From Lachnospiraceae bacterium UBA4711 (lineage in GTDB: Bacteria > Bacillota > Clostridia > Lachnospirales > Lachnospiraceae): a stretch of DNA of 15,991 bases. The position numbers and the translations under genes were made by a program. Below the pieces are notes generated by a model. It was given only the letters and a program-made list of their open reading frames with translations, searched no databases and had not been told where the DNA came from. Position 1 is the first letter of the stretch; each line of letters starts with the position of its first letter. The stretch is taken from NCBI GenBank assembly GCA_002404515.1, contig DHJV01000104.1, positions 1 to 15,991 of the forward strand, read 5' to 3'. Below, piece by piece: positions 14,734 through 15,991 of the stretch.

Positions 14734-14739
14734 ATTTTA
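14734..14739 (-). promoter_or_regulatory. Extended -10 element, likely promoter of the glycosyltransferase operon
   Basis: Minus strand: TGG-TAAAAT, i.e. an extended -10 (TGn) with a five-of-six hexamer, between the upstream terminator and the gene. The -35 region is only a T-run, so this is tentative. Confidence 0.4.
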
Positions 14740-14756
14740 CCACATTTCCTGTAAAT

Positions 14757-14790
14757 AAAAAAGAGGCAGACCAAGTTTCTACCTCTTTTT
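14757..14790 (-). terminator. Intrinsic terminator of the O-acetylhomoserine sulfhydrylase gene
   Basis: Minus strand: AAAAAGAGGTAGA pairs with TCTGCCTCTTTTT (13 pairs, one G-U), with a 7-base loop, followed by further Ts. It lies 20 bp after the stop codon. Confidence 0.9.
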
Positions 14791-14810
14791 AACCATATTT
14801 TCACAAATGA

Positions 14811-15991
14811 TTACTCTGCAAGTGCTTTGAATGCCTCATCAAGATCCTCAATGATATCATCGATATTTTCTGTACCGATAGAAAGACGGATTGTGTTTGG
14901 CTTGATTCCCTGATCCAGGAGCTCTGCCTCGTTGCACTCTGAATGTGTGGTTGATGCCGGATGAATTGCCAGTGACTTCACATCAGCTACATTTGCAAGC
15001 AGGGAGAAGAGTTCGAGGTTATCGATGAACTTCTGTGCTTCTGCAGCACCGCCCTTGATCTCAAATGTAAAGATTGATCCACCGCCATTTGGGAAGTACT
15101 TCTTGTAAAGTGCCTGCTGCTCTGGGTTCTCAGAGATTGATGGGTGGTTTACCTTTTCCACCTGTGGCTGATCTTTCAGATACTGTACAACCTTCAGTGC
15201 ATTTTCCACATGACGCTCTACGCGGAGAGACAGTGTCTCAAGTCCCTGCAAGAAGATGAAAGAATGTACCGGTGAGATTGTTGCACCTGTATCACGGAGC
15301 AGGATAGCACGGATGTAAGTTGCAAATGCAGCCGGAGCTGTATCCTTTGCAAAGCTGACACCATGATAAGATACGTTTGGTTCTACCAGCCACGGGAACT
15401 TATCCGCAGCCTTAAGCCAGTCAAATTTACCACTATCAATGATCACACCGCCGAGTGTTGTTCCATGACCACCGATAAATTTCGTTGCTGAATGAACGAC
15501 AATATCTGCGCCATACTCGATTGGTCTTACAAGGTATGGTGTTGCAAATGTATTATCGACAACAAGCGGAATGTTGTGTGCATGTGCGATCTTTGCGATA
15601 CGCTCAATATCTACAACCTCTGAATTTGGATTTCCAAGTGTCTCGATCTGAACCGCCTTTGTGTTTGGCTTGATAGCTGCTTCAATTGCATCGTAGTCAA
15701 ATGGATCTACGAAAGTTGCCTCGATACCATAATCCGGAAGTGTATGTGCAAGCAGATTGTAGGTTCCACCATAGATATTCTTAGCTGCTACGATATGGTC
15801 ACCTGCATGTGCCAGTGCCTGGAATGCATATGTAAGAGCGGCTGCTCCGGAGCCAACTGCAAGTGCTGCGACACCACCTTCGAGTGCTGCGATACGCTTC
15901 TCGAATACATCCTCTGTCGGATTTGTCAGACGTCCGTAGATGTTACCTGCATCCTTCAAGCCAAATCTGTCTGCTGCATGCTGGCTGTTGT
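14811..15991 (-). CDS. metY: O-acetylhomoserine sulfhydrylase, PLP-dependent (5' end outside window)
   Basis: Forms homocysteine from O-acetylhomoserine and sulfide in methionine synthesis. About 392 C-terminal residues are visible; the frame stays open through base 15991 with NSQHAADRFGLKDAGNIYGR, family sequence, so the true start is outside. An in-window TTG at 15957-15959 is internal, not a start. Diagnostic features: GNIYGRLTNPT, VGSGAAAL, the PLP-binding lysine in HSATKFIGGHGTTLGG (codon 15480-15482), and HPASTTHSECNEAELLDQG with IRLSIGTE near the end. The HPASTTHS stretch and overall size favour MetY over cystathionine lyase or synthase. A terminator follows; regulation, such as a SAM riboswitch, would lie outside the window. 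Confidence 0.93.
   Translation of the reverse strand, partial: NSQHAADRFGLKDAGNIYGRLTNPTEDVFEKRIAALEGGVAALAVGSGAAALTYAFQALAHAGDHIVAAKNIYGGTYNLLAHTLPDYGIEATFVDPFDYDAIEAAIKPNTKAVQIETLGNPNSEVVDIERIAKIAHAHNIPLVVDNTFATPYLVRPIEYGADIVVHSATKFIGGHGTTLGGVIIDSGKFDWLKAADKFPWLVEPNVSYHGVSFAKDTAPAAFATYIRAILLRDTGATISPVHSFIFLQGLETLSLRVERHVENALKVVQYLKDQPQVEKVNHPSISENPEQQALYKKYFPNGGGSIFTFEIKGGAAEAQKFIDNLELFSLLANVADVKSLAIHPASTTHSECNEAELLDQGIKPNTIRLSIGTENIDDIIEDLDEAFKALAE

Noticed and set aside
1..15991. CRISPR arrays, tRNA genes, insertion sequences, prophage or toxin-antitoxin genes
   Set aside because: I looked for regularly spaced repeats, cloverleaf-like segments, transposase or integrase motifs and paired small toxin-like frames on both strands and saw none.

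Overview
The window looks like chromosomal DNA of a Clostridia-class Firmicute, most likely a Lachnospiraceae gut or rumen bacterium. The reasons are moderate GC, strong AGGAGG-type ribosome binding sites, a dgt-dnaG-rpoD housekeeping block, a CUT1 sugar transporter without its own ATPase, and a short lipoprotein signal followed by a Thr/Glu/Ala/Asp linker. The genus cannot be fixed from the sequence alone. Almost everything is on the minus strand; only one gene (10018-10929) is on plus.

Layout, left to right (minus-strand genes are transcribed right to left). Positions 1-3454 hold dgt, dnaG and the 5' part of rpoD, a replication/transcription-initiation operon. Positions 3535-4804 are a self-contained unit: promoter, PrsA/SurA-like foldase lipoprotein, intrinsic terminator. 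Positions 4850-8626 are a sugar ABC operon in the order promoter, long structured leader with two possible micro-ORFs, binding lipoprotein, two intercistronic hairpins, MalF-type permease, MalG-type permease, terminator. Positions 8699-10929 hold a divergent pair: a membrane-anchored alpha/beta-hydrolase-fold protein that has lost its catalytic Ser and His, and an unrecognised single-pass membrane protein. A bidirectional terminator (10983-11022) separates the latter from an ABC-F ATPase (11058-12689) that has its own near-consensus promoter and a degenerate second ATP site. Positions 12862-14739 appear to be one operon: GtrB/DPM-like glycosyltransferase, zinc-dependent phospholipase C-like protein, six-cysteine 61-residue protein, terminator. 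The right edge is the 3' part of an O-acetylhomoserine sulfhydrylase gene.

No tRNA, rRNA, CRISPR array, insertion sequence or phage gene was seen, and nothing shows recent horizontal transfer. I found no clear multi-gene novel system. The most unusual items are the pseudohydrolase, the ABC-F protein with a broken second nucleotide site, the uORF-bearing leader of the sugar operon, and the small Cys-rich protein linked to a phospholipase-like gene.
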